NCBI GenBank assembly: GCA_963746735.1
Contig: CAVVCO010000037.1
Span: 1-64,000, forward strand
Source: CAVSWT01 sp963746735
GTDB taxonomy: Bacteria; Bacteroidota; Ignavibacteria; Ignavibacteriales; Ignavibacteriaceae
Direction of reading: 5' to 3'
Length of the DNA: 64,000 nt
A program made the translations under genes and the position numbers. This document shows positions 10,480 to 21,000 of the stretch, in pieces. How positions within the stretch are numbered: position 1 is the first letter of the stretch; each line of letters starts with the position of its first letter. The notes under the pieces were generated by a model. It did not search any database. It had not been told where the DNA came from and saw only the letters and a list, made by a program, of their open reading frames with translations.

Positions 10480-12336
10480 ATGAATAATCATGATGAAAAT
10501 ATAGTATTTGATCCATTCATTGCGATGATACCTAAAAAAATGAATACATTCCCGCGAGGACCTTTTAATACTCTGCCGGCATTTAAAATAAGTAATGGCA
10601 GAATCAAACAAAGCTATCAGGAACTCGCCGCTTTAATAAAAACTTCTGTTCCAAATGGATTAAGAGTATTAGTAATTGATGGCTATCAAGGTGTTAATTG
10701 GGAAATTTTCAAAGAAAAATTGGATGGATATCTAAAGGCTCTTAAAATTAATCCGAGTTGGAAGAATATAGACAATTGTTATGCCCCATATAATGAAATT
10801 AAAAGAAGAATAGATCCATTTTTAGGTGGCGATGATCCAATCTTTGGTAGACATTATCCATTTGGCCTTGAAGTATTTTTTGATGTAAATAAAATTGCTG
10901 AATATAGAATTAAATCTTCAGTTGCTCGCGGAGATAAAGCAGGAAAATTAATAATAGTTTATGGATGCGGTTCATCTTTAATTGAATTGTGGGATCAATT
11001 ATGGTACATCGACATTCCCAAAGATTTAATTCAAGAATTATTTCGTAAAGGTGGTGCTAAAAATATTGGCGAAGAGAAACAAAGTTCATTTGCTGATTTT
11101 TACAAACGCTCATATTTTGTTGAATGGCCGGCTCTAAATCGAATGAAAAAACAACTTCTTCCTGATATAGATATGTTAATAGATTTACAAGACATCTATG
11201 AACCATCATTTATAAATGGTAATGATTTTAGATTAAGTCTAAGTGAATTATCACGCTCACCATTTCGACTGAGGCCCTGGTTTTATCCCGGTCCATGGGG
11301 AGGTAAATTTATGCAGGGACATATGGGGCTTGATCCTAACCAGCCAAATTTTGCTTGGTCATTTGAAATGATTGTGCCGGAGAATGGAATTATTATAGAA
11401 AAAGGAAAAAAGAAATTAGAATTTTCATTCGACTTTCTAATGTTTCAGGAAAATAAAAATATTCTTGGAGTCAATGCAGCTAAACAGTTTAAGTATGAAT
11501 GGCCGATTCGCTTGGATTATCTAGATACCATTGATGGAGGAAATTTATCAACACAAGTTCATCCACGACCAAATTATATAAGAGAAAAATTTGGAGAGAC
11601 TTTTACGCAGGATGAAACATATTACATAGTTGCATCAAAACCGGATGCGAGCGTATATCTTGGATTAACTGAAGATTGCGATCCGGGTGAATTTAAGAAT
11701 GTATTGAAAGAATCAATTGAAAAAGGAATTGAAGTTGTTATTGATAAATTTGTAAATAAAATACCAAGCAAAGTTCATGATTTATTTTTTATTCCCAATG
11801 GTACTGTGCATTGCAGTGGGGAGGGGAATCTCGTTCTTGAAATCAGTGCTACTCCTTATATCTTCACATTTAAAATTTATGATTATTTGCGGAAAGATCT
11901 TGAAGGTAACTTGCGTCCAATAAATATTGAACGCGCTTTTGAAAATATCCGATTTGAAAGAAGAGAAAAATTCGTTAAAGAAAATCTTATCTCAAAACCT
12001 AAATTAATTAATAAAGGAAAAGGAACAAAAGAATTTGTCCTTTATGACAAACCTTATACATTCTATAATATTCATAGGATAGAATTTGAAAATGAATTTG
12101 AGATGTCAACTAACGATACTGCATATGCAGCAAACTTAGTGGAAGGAGAGAGAGTTGAAATAATTTCTGGAAATCAGCGTAGAATAAAATTATCTTACTT
12201 AGAATCTTTGCTTATACCAGCAGCTTCGGGCACAATCAAGATTATAAATAAAGGAAACAGGCCATGCCGAATGTTGTTAGTATTTATTCGGCCGACAGTC
12301 GGACTGAACGAACCAATGAATAATCCAACATTATAA
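10480..12336 (+). CDS. Long class I mannose-6-phosphate isomerase with degenerate kinase-like N-terminal domain
   Basis: The 618-residue protein has two parts. From about residue 265 it is a class I (cupin-fold) mannose-6-phosphate isomerase, with the metal-site regions LSTQVHPRPNY, DETYYI and IPNGTVHCSGEGN and the substrate-side Arg in GNLRPINIERAF. The enzyme interconverts mannose-6-phosphate and fructose-6-phosphate. The first 250 residues are outside the classical enzyme: VLVIDGYQGVNWEIFKEKL resembles the start of a P-loop sugar or uridine kinase, but the Walker A Gly-Lys-Ser/Thr is missing. That half may be structural or regulatory. The gene begins 39 bases after the ROK kinase, and together the two would feed mannose into glycolysis. 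The C-terminal assignment is strong; the N-terminal one is inferred. Confidence 0.82.
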   Translation: MNNHDENIVFDPFIAMIPKKMNTFPRGPFNTLPAFKISNGRIKQSYQELAALIKTSVPNGLRVLVIDGYQGVNWEIFKEKLDGYLKALKINPSWKNIDNCYAPYNEIKRRIDPFLGGDDPIFGRHYPFGLEVFFDVNKIAEYRIKSSVARGDKAGKLIIVYGCGSSLIELWDQLWYIDIPKDLIQELFRKGGAKNIGEEKQSSFADFYKRSYFVEWPALNRMKKQLLPDIDMLIDLQDIYEPSFINGNDFRLSLSELSRSPFRLRPWFYPGPWGGKFMQGHMGLDPNQPNFAWSFEMIVPENGIIIEKGKKKLEFSFDFLMFQENKNILGVNAAKQFKYEWPIRLDYLDTIDGGNLSTQVHPRPNYIREKFGETFTQDETYYIVASKPDASVYLGLTEDCDPGEFKNVLKESIEKGIEVVIDKFVNKIPSKVHDLFFIPNGTVHCSGEGNLVLEISATPYIFTFKIYDYLRKDLEGNLRPINIERAFENIRFERREKFVKENLISKPKLINKGKGTKEFVLYDKPYTFYNIHRIEFENEFEMSTNDTAYAANLVEGERVEIISGNQRRIKLSYLESLLIPAASGTIKIINKGNRPCRMLLVFIRPTVGLNEPMNNPTL

Positions 12337-12509
12337 ATATAACTATCATGAATAAAGCTTCCTCTATTGAAATTCCAATTAATACAAAGTTAAGTATTAT
12401 TTTATCCCGGGAATTCGAAAAATTGGAGTAAGTAATTATGAATTTTACTTTAAATAGACAGCTTATTTAAATTTATTTCTACAAAGAAGAATTCTATTTA
12501 GGAAATAAT

Positions 12510-13862
12510 ATGAAACAAAAAAAGTACGTTATCTTTTTTACTATTGTGGCAGCACTTGGTGGATTCCTTTTTGGCTTTGATACCGCAGTTATTTCCGGAA
12601 CAACGGAATGGCTGCAAAAAATTTATAACCTTTCAAGCTTTTGGCTAGGGTTTACGGTTGCAAGTGCTTTAATCGGTACAATGGTAGGTTCATTAGCGGT
12701 AGGAAAACCATCTGATAAGTATGGCAGAAAACTTATATTAATTGTATTGGCAATACTTTATTTTATATCAGCAGTTGGAAGCGCTTTTGCATGGGATTGG
12801 TACTCATTTTTATTTTTTAGATTTATTGGAGGTTTAGGTGTTGGAGGTGCCTCTGTCGTTTCACCTATGTATATAGCGGAAATATCTCCTGCCAAATATA
12901 GAGGCCGGCTCGTGGCAGTAACGCAATTCAATATTGTACTTGGAATTTTAATAGCATTCTTTTCTAATTACATTATCTCGGGATTAAATTTAGGTGAAAT
13001 TGAATGGAGATGGATGTTTGGAGTAGAAGCAGTTCCGGCACTAGCTTTTTTCTTCCTGTTGTTTCTCAATCCTGATAGCCCAAGATGGCTTATTGCTGTT
13101 GGACGAATTGATGAGGCAAAACTTGTTTTACAAAAATGCGGCACAGACAGCGGAAATATTGAACAGGAAATTGATGAAATAAAAAAATCATTAGATTTAG
13201 AACATCATAAATTAAAAGAACCGTTTTATTCAAAAAAATATATTAAGCCAATATTGCTTGCAGTTTTAATCGCTGCCTTTAACCAACTATCCGGTATAAA
13301 CGCATTAATGTATTATGCACCGTACATTTTTAAATTAGCTGGAGCAGGAGAAAAATCTGCACTTCTCCAAACAGTAGCAATTGGGGGAACTAATTTAATT
13401 TTTACAATGCTTGCGCTAATTATTATTGATAATTTCGGAAGAAAAAAATTAATGATTGTCGGGTCCATTGGATATATTATAAGTTTAACTTCAACTGCAA
13501 TAGCGTTTTATTATAATGGAACTGAATTTTCATCTACAGGAAGTATCGTAGTTTTAATTAGTTTGATTGTTTTTATTGCTTCACATGCGTTTGGGCAGGG
13601 AGCTGTAATTTGGGTTTTTATAAGTGAAATATTTCCAAATAGAATTAGAGCCCGCGGGCAAGCCCTGGGAAGCTTTACGCTTTGGTTTATGGCAGCACTA
13701 ATATCCTGGACTTTCCCGATGTTTACTGAGTTATCAGCAGGGTTCACTTTTGCATTTTATGCAGTTTGTATGGTTGGCCAATTAATTTGGGTATTGTACG
13801 TTATGCCGGAAACAAAAGGAATTTCTCTTGAAAAAATTCAGAAAGAATTGGGGATTGACTAA
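12510..13862 (+). CDS. MFS sugar porter (XylE/GLUT-like)
   Basis: The 450-residue integral membrane protein has twelve predicted transmembrane segments and all the sugar-porter landmarks: GGFLFGFDTAVISG in helix 1, GKPSDKYGRK between helices 2 and 3, PDSPRWL after helix 6, QLSGINALMYYAP in helix 7 and PETKG near the end. Relatives move hexoses or pentoses across the inner membrane, usually with protons. AGGAA sits a few bases before the ATG. It follows the kinase and isomerase in the same direction after 173 bases, which contain only a 27-codon open frame. It is the likely inner-membrane route for the free sugar that the kinase phosphorylates. It ends 22 bases from a convergent gene. Confidence 0.9.
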   Translation: MKQKKYVIFFTIVAALGGFLFGFDTAVISGTTEWLQKIYNLSSFWLGFTVASALIGTMVGSLAVGKPSDKYGRKLILIVLAILYFISAVGSAFAWDWYSFLFFRFIGGLGVGGASVVSPMYIAEISPAKYRGRLVAVTQFNIVLGILIAFFSNYIISGLNLGEIEWRWMFGVEAVPALAFFFLLFLNPDSPRWLIAVGRIDEAKLVLQKCGTDSGNIEQEIDEIKKSLDLEHHKLKEPFYSKKYIKPILLAVLIAAFNQLSGINALMYYAPYIFKLAGAGEKSALLQTVAIGGTNLIFTMLALIIIDNFGRKKLMIVGSIGYIISLTSTAIAFYYNGTEFSSTGSIVVLISLIVFIASHAFGQGAVIWVFISEIFPNRIRARGQALGSFTLWFMAALISWTFPMFTELSAGFTFAFYAVCMVGQLIWVLYVMPETKGISLEKIQKELGID

Positions 13863-13884
13863 ATATTGATAGGTATTCTTTGAT

Positions 13885-15828
13885 TTAAATTTTGCTTCTA
13901 GTCAGTTTATTATTGTCTAATATTTTTTGTTTTAAATTTTTAGCATCGAGATTATTTGGAACAATTTTCAAATATTTATTGATTGTTAAAAGGGCAGTTT
14001 TAAAGTCTTTTGCTTTATAGTAAGCCAAAGCAAGATTAAATAATATCCCCGTGTCGGTAGAATCTAATTTTGAACTTTGTGATAGATATCGGATAGCAAC
14101 ATCAAAATCATCCTGGTACAAAGCTATTAATCCAAGCCGTTTTGTGGTATAATCACCAGGATTTATTTTATTTTGATCATAGAAATATTTAACTGCTGTA
14201 TTGATATTTTGTAATCCTGGATATTGATAAATCAAAGCATCCATATACTTCAAATACCCAATGATATCATCCTTCCTTAAACTTGATGTAGCGGCAACAA
14301 CATGTGCATCAGCCCAGCTTATTTTATTTTCTAAATATTCTACTGCAATTGAATCAATGAAAGACTTTGCGTTTAAGAGACTATTTACAGATTGACTATG
14401 TCCTTTCTCGGCAAATGGCCAATCACTTTTAAGCAAAGCAATTATGTAATTCCCAATTGTTGAATCCAATTGTGTAAAAACAAAATCAGCTTTTGTAAGA
14501 CTATCCTGACTGCTAAAAGGTATTTGGGGCTCTTCATATTTAGGCAGATTTCCAGACTTATCCATTGCTTCATAAAAAGCTTTACCCATTAATTCATATC
14601 CTTTTAAGTTCGGATGTAAATGATCTACAATAAGATTATCTCCAACAATATTATTTGGGCTTGCTGCATCAAATATTGAATCTATAGGAACAATCTTATC
14701 TTTAAATTCTTTCCCAAGTTCTTCAATTATATCATTCATTTTTTCAGGTGCTCTAAATCTTAAAGCATCGAGGTCTTTGGCTAATTTGAAAAGAGAATCT
14801 GCTTTAGAATTTTTACTATCTTTTAATTCAACAAGTGCTTCTTTGTAAACTTGATCTGCCGTTTTATAATTTGCAGTTGGTACTGATATAAACGGTTTTT
14901 GGTCTTTTAGATTGCTGGTTAATCTACCTATTATTACAGGTACATTTTTATCTTTAGCTAAGCTTAAAATATCTTGGAGGTTTTCTTTGAATTGAATAAT
15001 CCCTTTCTCATATACTTCTGAGTTTAACTTTATATATTGATCTTTTGCCATCTTTGACATTAAAGTACCAGATGCCTCTTGACTGTTCTTAGATTTAAAT
15101 AAAGATAGGAACCAGCTAATTGAATTTCTAGCGAGTTGTGTGGTTTTAAACCTGTTCAAGTATAAAGATAATTTTATAGCCCACCGTGGAGCACTAGTTG
15201 ATTCTAAAGAACCAACTCCTAAAGCTCCATAATATTCATTATGCCCTGCGTATATTAATATTAAATCTGGCTTTTGATCCAATACACCGGGCATTAAATC
15301 CAATAAAGTATATGAGCCTACCGCAGTCATACTTAGATTAGCAACTTCTATATTTGTATTTGGATAAACTAGTTCCAACCTTTTTCGTATATAACGAGAA
15401 AATGCGCCCATGGGCATATAGGGATAGCCAGCTGCGCTACTGCCTCCTAGTACAAAAATCCTAAAATCATTTAACTTTTTTTGTTGATCAAAAACATCTT
15501 CTGAAGTTTTGGGGAGTGATTTAATATTATGAAAATATCTTTTTGTGATATCAGGATTTATAACATACTTCCCATTGCCGGCATCAACCCATTGATGAGT
15601 ATCGTATCCATAATTAAATAACCTCAATGAAAATTCTAGTATTAAAAAAAACAAAACTGGAATTAACACCAGTATTAAGAAAAACCATTTATTTTTCTTA
15701 TTGCCTGAATCTTTAATAATATCCTTTATTTCAGAATTAGATAGGTTATATTTTTTAGCTATTTCATTGATGGATAATTTATTCTTATCAGCTAAAATAT
15801 TCTTCTTCTTGTCGGCAGATATTTTCAA
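13885..15828 (-). CDS. Membrane-anchored SGNH hydrolase with C-terminal TPR repeats
   Basis: The 647-residue protein starts at TTG, with AAGAG-like bases upstream. A short polar N-terminus (residues 1-48, with a helix-turn-helix-like NEIAKKYNLSNSEIKDII) precedes one transmembrane helix (about 50-72). An SGNH/GDSL domain follows with block I LGGSSAAGYP, block II NLSMTAVGSY, block III YAGHNEYYG and block V DHLHPNLKGYEL. The last 100 residues form two or three TPR-like helical pairs. The hydrolase should face the periplasm. SGNH enzymes remove acyl groups from glycans, peptidoglycan or lipids; the substrate here is unknown. It stands alone between convergent and co-directional neighbours. The N-terminal helix-turn-helix resemblance is short and may not bind DNA. 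Confidence 0.72.
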   Translation of the reverse strand: MKISADKKKNILADKNKLSINEIAKKYNLSNSEIKDIIKDSGNKKNKWFFLILVLIPVLFFLILEFSLRLFNYGYDTHQWVDAGNGKYVINPDITKRYFHNIKSLPKTSEDVFDQQKKLNDFRIFVLGGSSAAGYPYMPMGAFSRYIRKRLELVYPNTNIEVANLSMTAVGSYTLLDLMPGVLDQKPDLILIYAGHNEYYGALGVGSLESTSAPRWAIKLSLYLNRFKTTQLARNSISWFLSLFKSKNSQEASGTLMSKMAKDQYIKLNSEVYEKGIIQFKENLQDILSLAKDKNVPVIIGRLTSNLKDQKPFISVPTANYKTADQVYKEALVELKDSKNSKADSLFKLAKDLDALRFRAPEKMNDIIEELGKEFKDKIVPIDSIFDAASPNNIVGDNLIVDHLHPNLKGYELMGKAFYEAMDKSGNLPKYEEPQIPFSSQDSLTKADFVFTQLDSTIGNYIIALLKSDWPFAEKGHSQSVNSLLNAKSFIDSIAVEYLENKISWADAHVVAATSSLRKDDIIGYLKYMDALIYQYPGLQNINTAVKYFYDQNKINPGDYTTKRLGLIALYQDDFDVAIRYLSQSSKLDSTDTGILFNLALAYYKAKDFKTALLTINKYLKIVPNNLDAKNLKQKILDNNKLTRSKI

Positions 15829-16024
15829 TTATAACTCTTAAAAAGTAAATATTAGTAAGTATATGGACTAATTTAATGATTTTTTCTTTTCTGTAGTAAT
15901 GTAAATTAAAGGTATGCGGCTTGAGATGATGATAATGATTTATAGAATAGTGAAATATTATTTTCTGTTATTTCTTCCTTCAATTTTATTATAATCAGAA
16001 TTTAATTTTGTTAGGTTTAAAACA

Positions 16025-16060
16025 TGTCAGCCGGTTGAGTAAAAGAATAACCGGCTGACA
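16025..16060 (-). terminator. Intrinsic terminator after the TonB receptor/beta-helix operon
   Basis: TGTCAGCCGGTT and AACCGGCTGACA form a perfect 12-base stem with a 12-base loop. On the minus strand it lies about 50 bases beyond the stop of the beta-helix gene, followed by TGTTTTAAACC. The stem is unusually GC-rich for this DNA, and the trailing T-run is modest. Confidence 0.65.
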
Positions 16061-16107
16061 ATCTATAAGGAGGTTTTAATTAATACGTTTTCAGTATTAA
16101 CCAAATC

Positions 16108-17907
16108 TTATTTCATGAGGATCATTTTCTTTGTGCTTCTGAATGATTGTGATTCCAGGCTGTAGAAGTAGATACCGCTTGCAACTTGTTTTCCTAATTC
16201 ATCAGAACCATCCCATGTAGCTTTGTAATTACCAACATTCATTTGCTCATCAACCAAAGTCTTAACTTTCTGTCCAAGAATATTGTATACTATTAATCTT
16301 ACGTTTGAAGATTTAGAAACGGAAAAATCAATAGTAGTAGATGGGTTGAACGGATTTGGATAAGCATTGGATAATGTAAATTGAGCCGGTACTGCTTTAT
16401 TATCAGTTTTTTCAACACCTGTTAACCATTGTGCTTTTTGGCTTGGGAACCAGTTCAAATCACCTAATGCAAATCCATCAGTACCTGCAGTTTGAAGAGC
16501 TGAATTGGAATAAGATAAATCTTCGGTTAATGGCCATGCTGGAGGATAATGTGTTGTACCATAAAACCATGGAGTATCTAATTTATTAGTACTTATTTTT
16601 TGTACATAATCGAGTAATAAACCAAGTTGATTCTCAATATCTGAATTGAATCCAGGATCTTCTTCCATATTGTTTGCAACAGTAATATCGGAAAGACCAG
16701 CTAATAAGGTATCGATTGTCCATTTTGTATAATCGCTCATCCAGGTTGGCATAACAAGTTTTCTTGTTATATAAGCCTTAACTTCATCTGGAGCAAAATC
16801 AGGAACATCGATACTATCTTTGGTTGCTACAGTATCATTATAAGCATTATAAAAATCAACCATTTTTTGTGGGAATGAATATACGTTGTTCTGGATGTCA
16901 AATACTCTCTTATCTGGAGTAAGCATGTCAGAAGTTACACCTTGAGATTCGTTTACATAGGCTTCGGGACCGGATATAGCACTTGCCCATAGTTTTGACC
17001 AATAACTAACTGAATCTTGTCCTCTCCATCTAATAATACTGCTTGAAGCTGTATCAGGATAATTTAAGAACCATCCGTTTATAACATGGTCAGGATTTCC
17101 ACCCATTGCATGTGCAGCATAGAACAAATTGTTTCTCATATGAAGATTTGGAGCTTGTCTTATCAAAAATGGATTTACAGTACTTAATACCATAGAGTTG
17201 TGGTCAAATATTGCAAGTTTATCATAACCACGAATAGACCAGTTATATGAGTTATTGCAGAAGAAAGAGTTATTGATCCATTTAGTAGTATCCATAGCAG
17301 TACCACCATCAGATATGAATGCACCACCACCAAACCATGATGTTCCGTGCATTTCATTTCTGAACATACAATCCTGTACATTCATTTTTACCCATTGTGC
17401 ACTTAATTGAAGTGCAGTATGGCTGAAACCATCAAAAATACAGCCCTTCAAATTAAATGTTAAGCTGTCAGCATAAATACGAATACCATCACTCCATCCT
17501 AACTGGTTATTATCAGCACGGAAAGATAAGAAGTATGTGTTATTGATTTGTACTTTACCACCTTTACCAAGAAATTCAAAGAAGTGGTCGATTGAAGAGT
17601 TATCTGCAAGAATAGCTGGAGCTAGTACAGGAGGTCTATCAGTCCCGGCAGTAGCAACAATGTTCAAGTTTCCATTGATCTTCATTGCTTCTGTTACTTG
17701 ATAAACTGCACCACGTTTCAATCTATAAACGCGGTCTGGATGTGCTCTAAAGCCGCCTGCTAATGTATCGCCGCCAATTACTGCATTAACATTTCCTGGA
17801 GGCAGGACTGCAACATCAACAGTATCAACTTGTGCAAGCAATGTGGACGGCAGCATAACAAATGCTGCTAGAACGCATGCTGCAAATAAATATAGCACTC
17901 TTTTCAT
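16108..17907 (-). CDS. Secreted parallel beta-helix protein with T9SS sorting domain, next to a TonB receptor
   Basis: The start is placed at the ATG at 17907, not at a further-upstream ATG, because AGGAGA lies 7 bases before it and a clean signal peptide begins there (MKRVLYLF to STLLAQV). The roughly 599-residue product has a central region (about 55-300) with the short repeating strands and Asn/Asp-rich turns of a right-handed beta-helix. The C-terminus is a T9SS sorting domain (NAYPNPFNPSTTIDF to STKKMILMK), so it should be secreted or surface-anchored. It lies about 100 bases downstream of a TonB receptor and before a terminator, a two-gene unit. I see no recognisable catalytic site; it may bind glycan for the receptor or cleave it. 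Its ribosome-binding site is the best in the window, suggesting high expression. Confidence 0.7.
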   Translation of the reverse strand: MKRVLYLFAACVLAAFVMLPSTLLAQVDTVDVAVLPPGNVNAVIGGDTLAGGFRAHPDRVYRLKRGAVYQVTEAMKINGNLNIVATAGTDRPPVLAPAILADNSSIDHFFEFLGKGGKVQINNTYFLSFRADNNQLGWSDGIRIYADSLTFNLKGCIFDGFSHTALQLSAQWVKMNVQDCMFRNEMHGTSWFGGGAFISDGGTAMDTTKWINNSFFCNNSYNWSIRGYDKLAIFDHNSMVLSTVNPFLIRQAPNLHMRNNLFYAAHAMGGNPDHVINGWFLNYPDTASSSIIRWRGQDSVSYWSKLWASAISGPEAYVNESQGVTSDMLTPDKRVFDIQNNVYSFPQKMVDFYNAYNDTVATKDSIDVPDFAPDEVKAYITRKLVMPTWMSDYTKWTIDTLLAGLSDITVANNMEEDPGFNSDIENQLGLLLDYVQKISTNKLDTPWFYGTTHYPPAWPLTEDLSYSNSALQTAGTDGFALGDLNWFPSQKAQWLTGVEKTDNKAVPAQFTLSNAYPNPFNPSTTIDFSVSKSSNVRLIVYNILGQKVKTLVDEQMNVGNYKATWDGSDELGKQVASGIYFYSLESQSFRSTKKMILMK

Positions 17908-17914
17908 ATTGGGT

Positions 17915-17920
17915 TCTCCT
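17915..17920 (-). promoter_or_regulatory. Ribosome-binding site fixing the start of the beta-helix gene
   Basis: AGGAGA on the minus strand lies 7 bases before the ATG at 17907. It decides against a longer reading frame that would begin at 17973. Confidence 0.75.
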
Positions 17921-18004
17921 TTTGTTTGTGAATGTTTATATAATGTATGAGTTGTAAAAATGAATTTATTCATTTGGGCAATTCCATATTCAAATTATTA
18001 ATTA

Positions 18005-21000
18005 TTATAATCTAAAGCGCAATCCTAAATCACCTGACATACCATAATGATCTTCAGATGCCGGGAAACTAGTTTTTTGATTTATGTCAATATCTTTTTC
18101 ATTAGTAAGGTTATTTAAGTTAAAATAAATTTGAACTCCATACCATGGAAGTACTTGCCTTACAGAAAGATCGAATCGAGTATACTTTGCTGAATTGACT
18201 CTGTTCTGCATCCAGAAATCGGGTTTCTTAAAAACGTTATCCTGATAAAGCATAGAAATCCTTGCAGCAAAACCTTCATAGTCATATCCTAATGATAAAT
18301 TAAGTATATCATTTGGCTGATTTAACAGACGTGTTGTATAAGAAGTATCATTAACAATCTGTACTAAATTACCGTTTTCATCATATGTATTGGTTAATGA
18401 GGTTTTAGGATAACTTGCTTCGGAAAATACGTGTGTATAGTTGATATTAAAAACTAATCCAGAAAATGGTTGAGGCAGGTACCAAAAATGAGTTTGCCAT
18501 TCAGTTTCAATTCCATAAACATCAATGGGTATGGGATTATTTATGTAAGTGTTAAATTGATATAACTGCTTTCTGCCCTGCGGTAAATCCGGATAGGGAG
18601 CTAGGTCTGTAACATAAGTTTGAGTAGCAAATATTAAATTCTTTATCTTTTTCTTAAATCCGTCAATTGTAAATAATCCAATTTCATTAGTATACACAGC
18701 CATAACTAAATCATAGTTCTCTGCTGTAGCAGGTTTTAGATTATAATTATTATAAGAAATAAATCCGGAGCTTACATAGTAACGGGGTGTTATTGCTGAA
18801 TAATCTGGGTAATTTAAAGTATTTGTGTAAGCAAACTGCAGTTGGATCCAATCAACTGGTTTATATCTTATATGCACCATTGGAAGAAAGAATCCATGAG
18901 ATTTTGTTACCGTGGTATCATGTCCGGTTATACCTACTGTTCCAGGAGCAGCTTCTCCTCTAAAGGCTGTGTAAGTAGTTGAAAGATTCTGATAACGTAC
19001 ACCAGGGAGAATTACTAATTTATTACCTATATTAAAAGTTCCCATAATATATGCAGCACTTTTTTTCTCATTACCATTATAGTTGTTGAGCAAAGATGCA
19101 AATTTATTTTTCTGATAGCCTTCTAAAGTGCTGGTAGAATTTGCTATTGGTAAAAGCTTCCACATTAAGTTTACATTAATAGGAAATGCAAGCTTATAAT
19201 CACCATTTAGAAAATCACCATAAGAATAGCTATTATCAACAAAGTTTGCAAAGCTTAACCTTCCGCCATCTAGAATAAGGTTTGGGTATGCTTTTGAAAA
19301 TGCTGAGACAACTCCACCTCCGCCTGAGTACAACTGGGATCCTTGATATTCACTAAAATCATAAGACCGTTCATTATACTGATACATACCGCCAAATTTA
19401 ATAATGGCTGAAAGCTCATCCGTTAATGATATATCTGTTTGTAAATCCAAGAAACCATTGTAAACTCGATTCCTGGTAAATTGCGTTGAGGTTTGGATTT
19501 GATCTAAATCAGCAACAGTATCTTGAGGAGTTACTAAAGAGGCTAACAAACTCGGAGTAACTTTTGAAAGATCTCCCTTATTAGCTAGTCCAGCATTATC
19601 TTGCCAAAAGTTAAAAAATAAATCCTTTGGATTTTTACTCTCTGTGTAGCTATGTGAAAGTTTTAGATCAACATGAAATAAAGGGATATCCTGCTTTATG
19701 CTAAGTAGATTACTAATAACATTTAATTTGTTGTTTTCATCTTTGGCTGAATACCAGAGGTCATTGCTGGTTTGCACAATAGACTGACTTCTACTGGTCG
19801 CTTTTGTATTACTGGTACTAAAAAAGTTCCTGAAGGCTATTGAACCACCAGTATGATCATAATCTAATACAGCAGTTACACCGCTTCTCTCACGAATTCT
19901 AAAAACATCAGTGAGGTCTAAAGATACTAAATCAGGAATACCAGCATCGCCATGAGTTTTATCATTTAATTGATAACTTGCGCCTAATAAATTTGCACTA
20001 AGGTTTCGTTTTTCTGTAGATCCTTCAATGTATACACCAAATTTCTCATTAAAAAATCTTTTTTCTATTGAACCAACATATTTGTATTGATTAGCAGTTT
20101 TTTTCAAATTATTGTAACTGCCCTGTGTAGTTAATTGAATTAAGGGTAATGAGGAGCCGGTAAAAGCTCTATTGGATAAATTCTTTGAAGCTTTTCTAAG
20201 ACCAAAATTTACTACGCCTCCAATAAGAGTAGCGTCCATATCCGGGGTAATTGCTTTAATAACTTCAATTCCTCCCAACATGCTGGAAGAAATCATACTT
20301 AAGTCTGTTCCTCTATCACCAAGATCACCAAGATCACCAACACCAAAACCAGATCTAATTCCACCTCCGCCTTGTTGTCCTTTATCAGTTGAAACAAGAT
20401 TATTGCCGGATGCAACGTCACTTGGTATTTCAACTCCATCAATCGTTATTTGGTTATACTGTGGGGAAAGGCCTCTAATAACTACCTGCGAGCCTTCACC
20501 GCCAGTTCTAATTAAAGAAACACCAGGCAAACGGCTTACTGATTCGGCTGCGTTAGCATCGGGAAGCTCTTGTATTTTAGCTGCCGAAACAACATTTTTA
20601 ATTGGTATAGATGAAAGTTGTTCGTTAATTGCCTTCATCTGACCTTCTGCTTGTGCAGTAACTACTACTGTATCACTAACTACACTCTCAGCACCTAAGC
20701 TAAAATCTTGTTCAATAGTTTGTCCTTCTTTTATAGTAATTTTTAAGTCGTGAGATTTGTACCCAATATATGAAATATGAAGAGTATAACTCCCAGCAGG
20801 TATATTATTGATTGCAAATTTACCATCTTTATCAGCTGCAGTGCCTAAGCTTGTACCCATTAAAACTGCATTAGAATAGGGAAGCGGATCGTGTGATGCT
20901 GCGTCTCTAATTGTCCCTTTTATAGTCCCTTTTTCTGCAGAGAATATATTTGAATTAAACAGAAGGAATATTAAGAAGGTAGTTTTTAGAATAACAGTAA

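Noticed and set aside
12348..12431. 27-codon open frame between the isomerase and the MFS porter, starting MNKASSIEIPINTKL
   Set aside because: It is too short to identify and has no clear ribosome-binding site. It could be a relic of a sugar-phosphate gene, but nothing supports calling it.
16081..16099. TAATAC / GTATTA hairpin just beyond the beta-helix stop
   Set aside because: The six-base AT-rich stem is too weak beside the 12-base terminator that follows.
20172..20642. 156-codon proline- and serine-rich open frame opposite the TonB receptor plug
   Set aside because: It is the antisense shadow of a highly conserved receptor region, with no start signal or independent homology.
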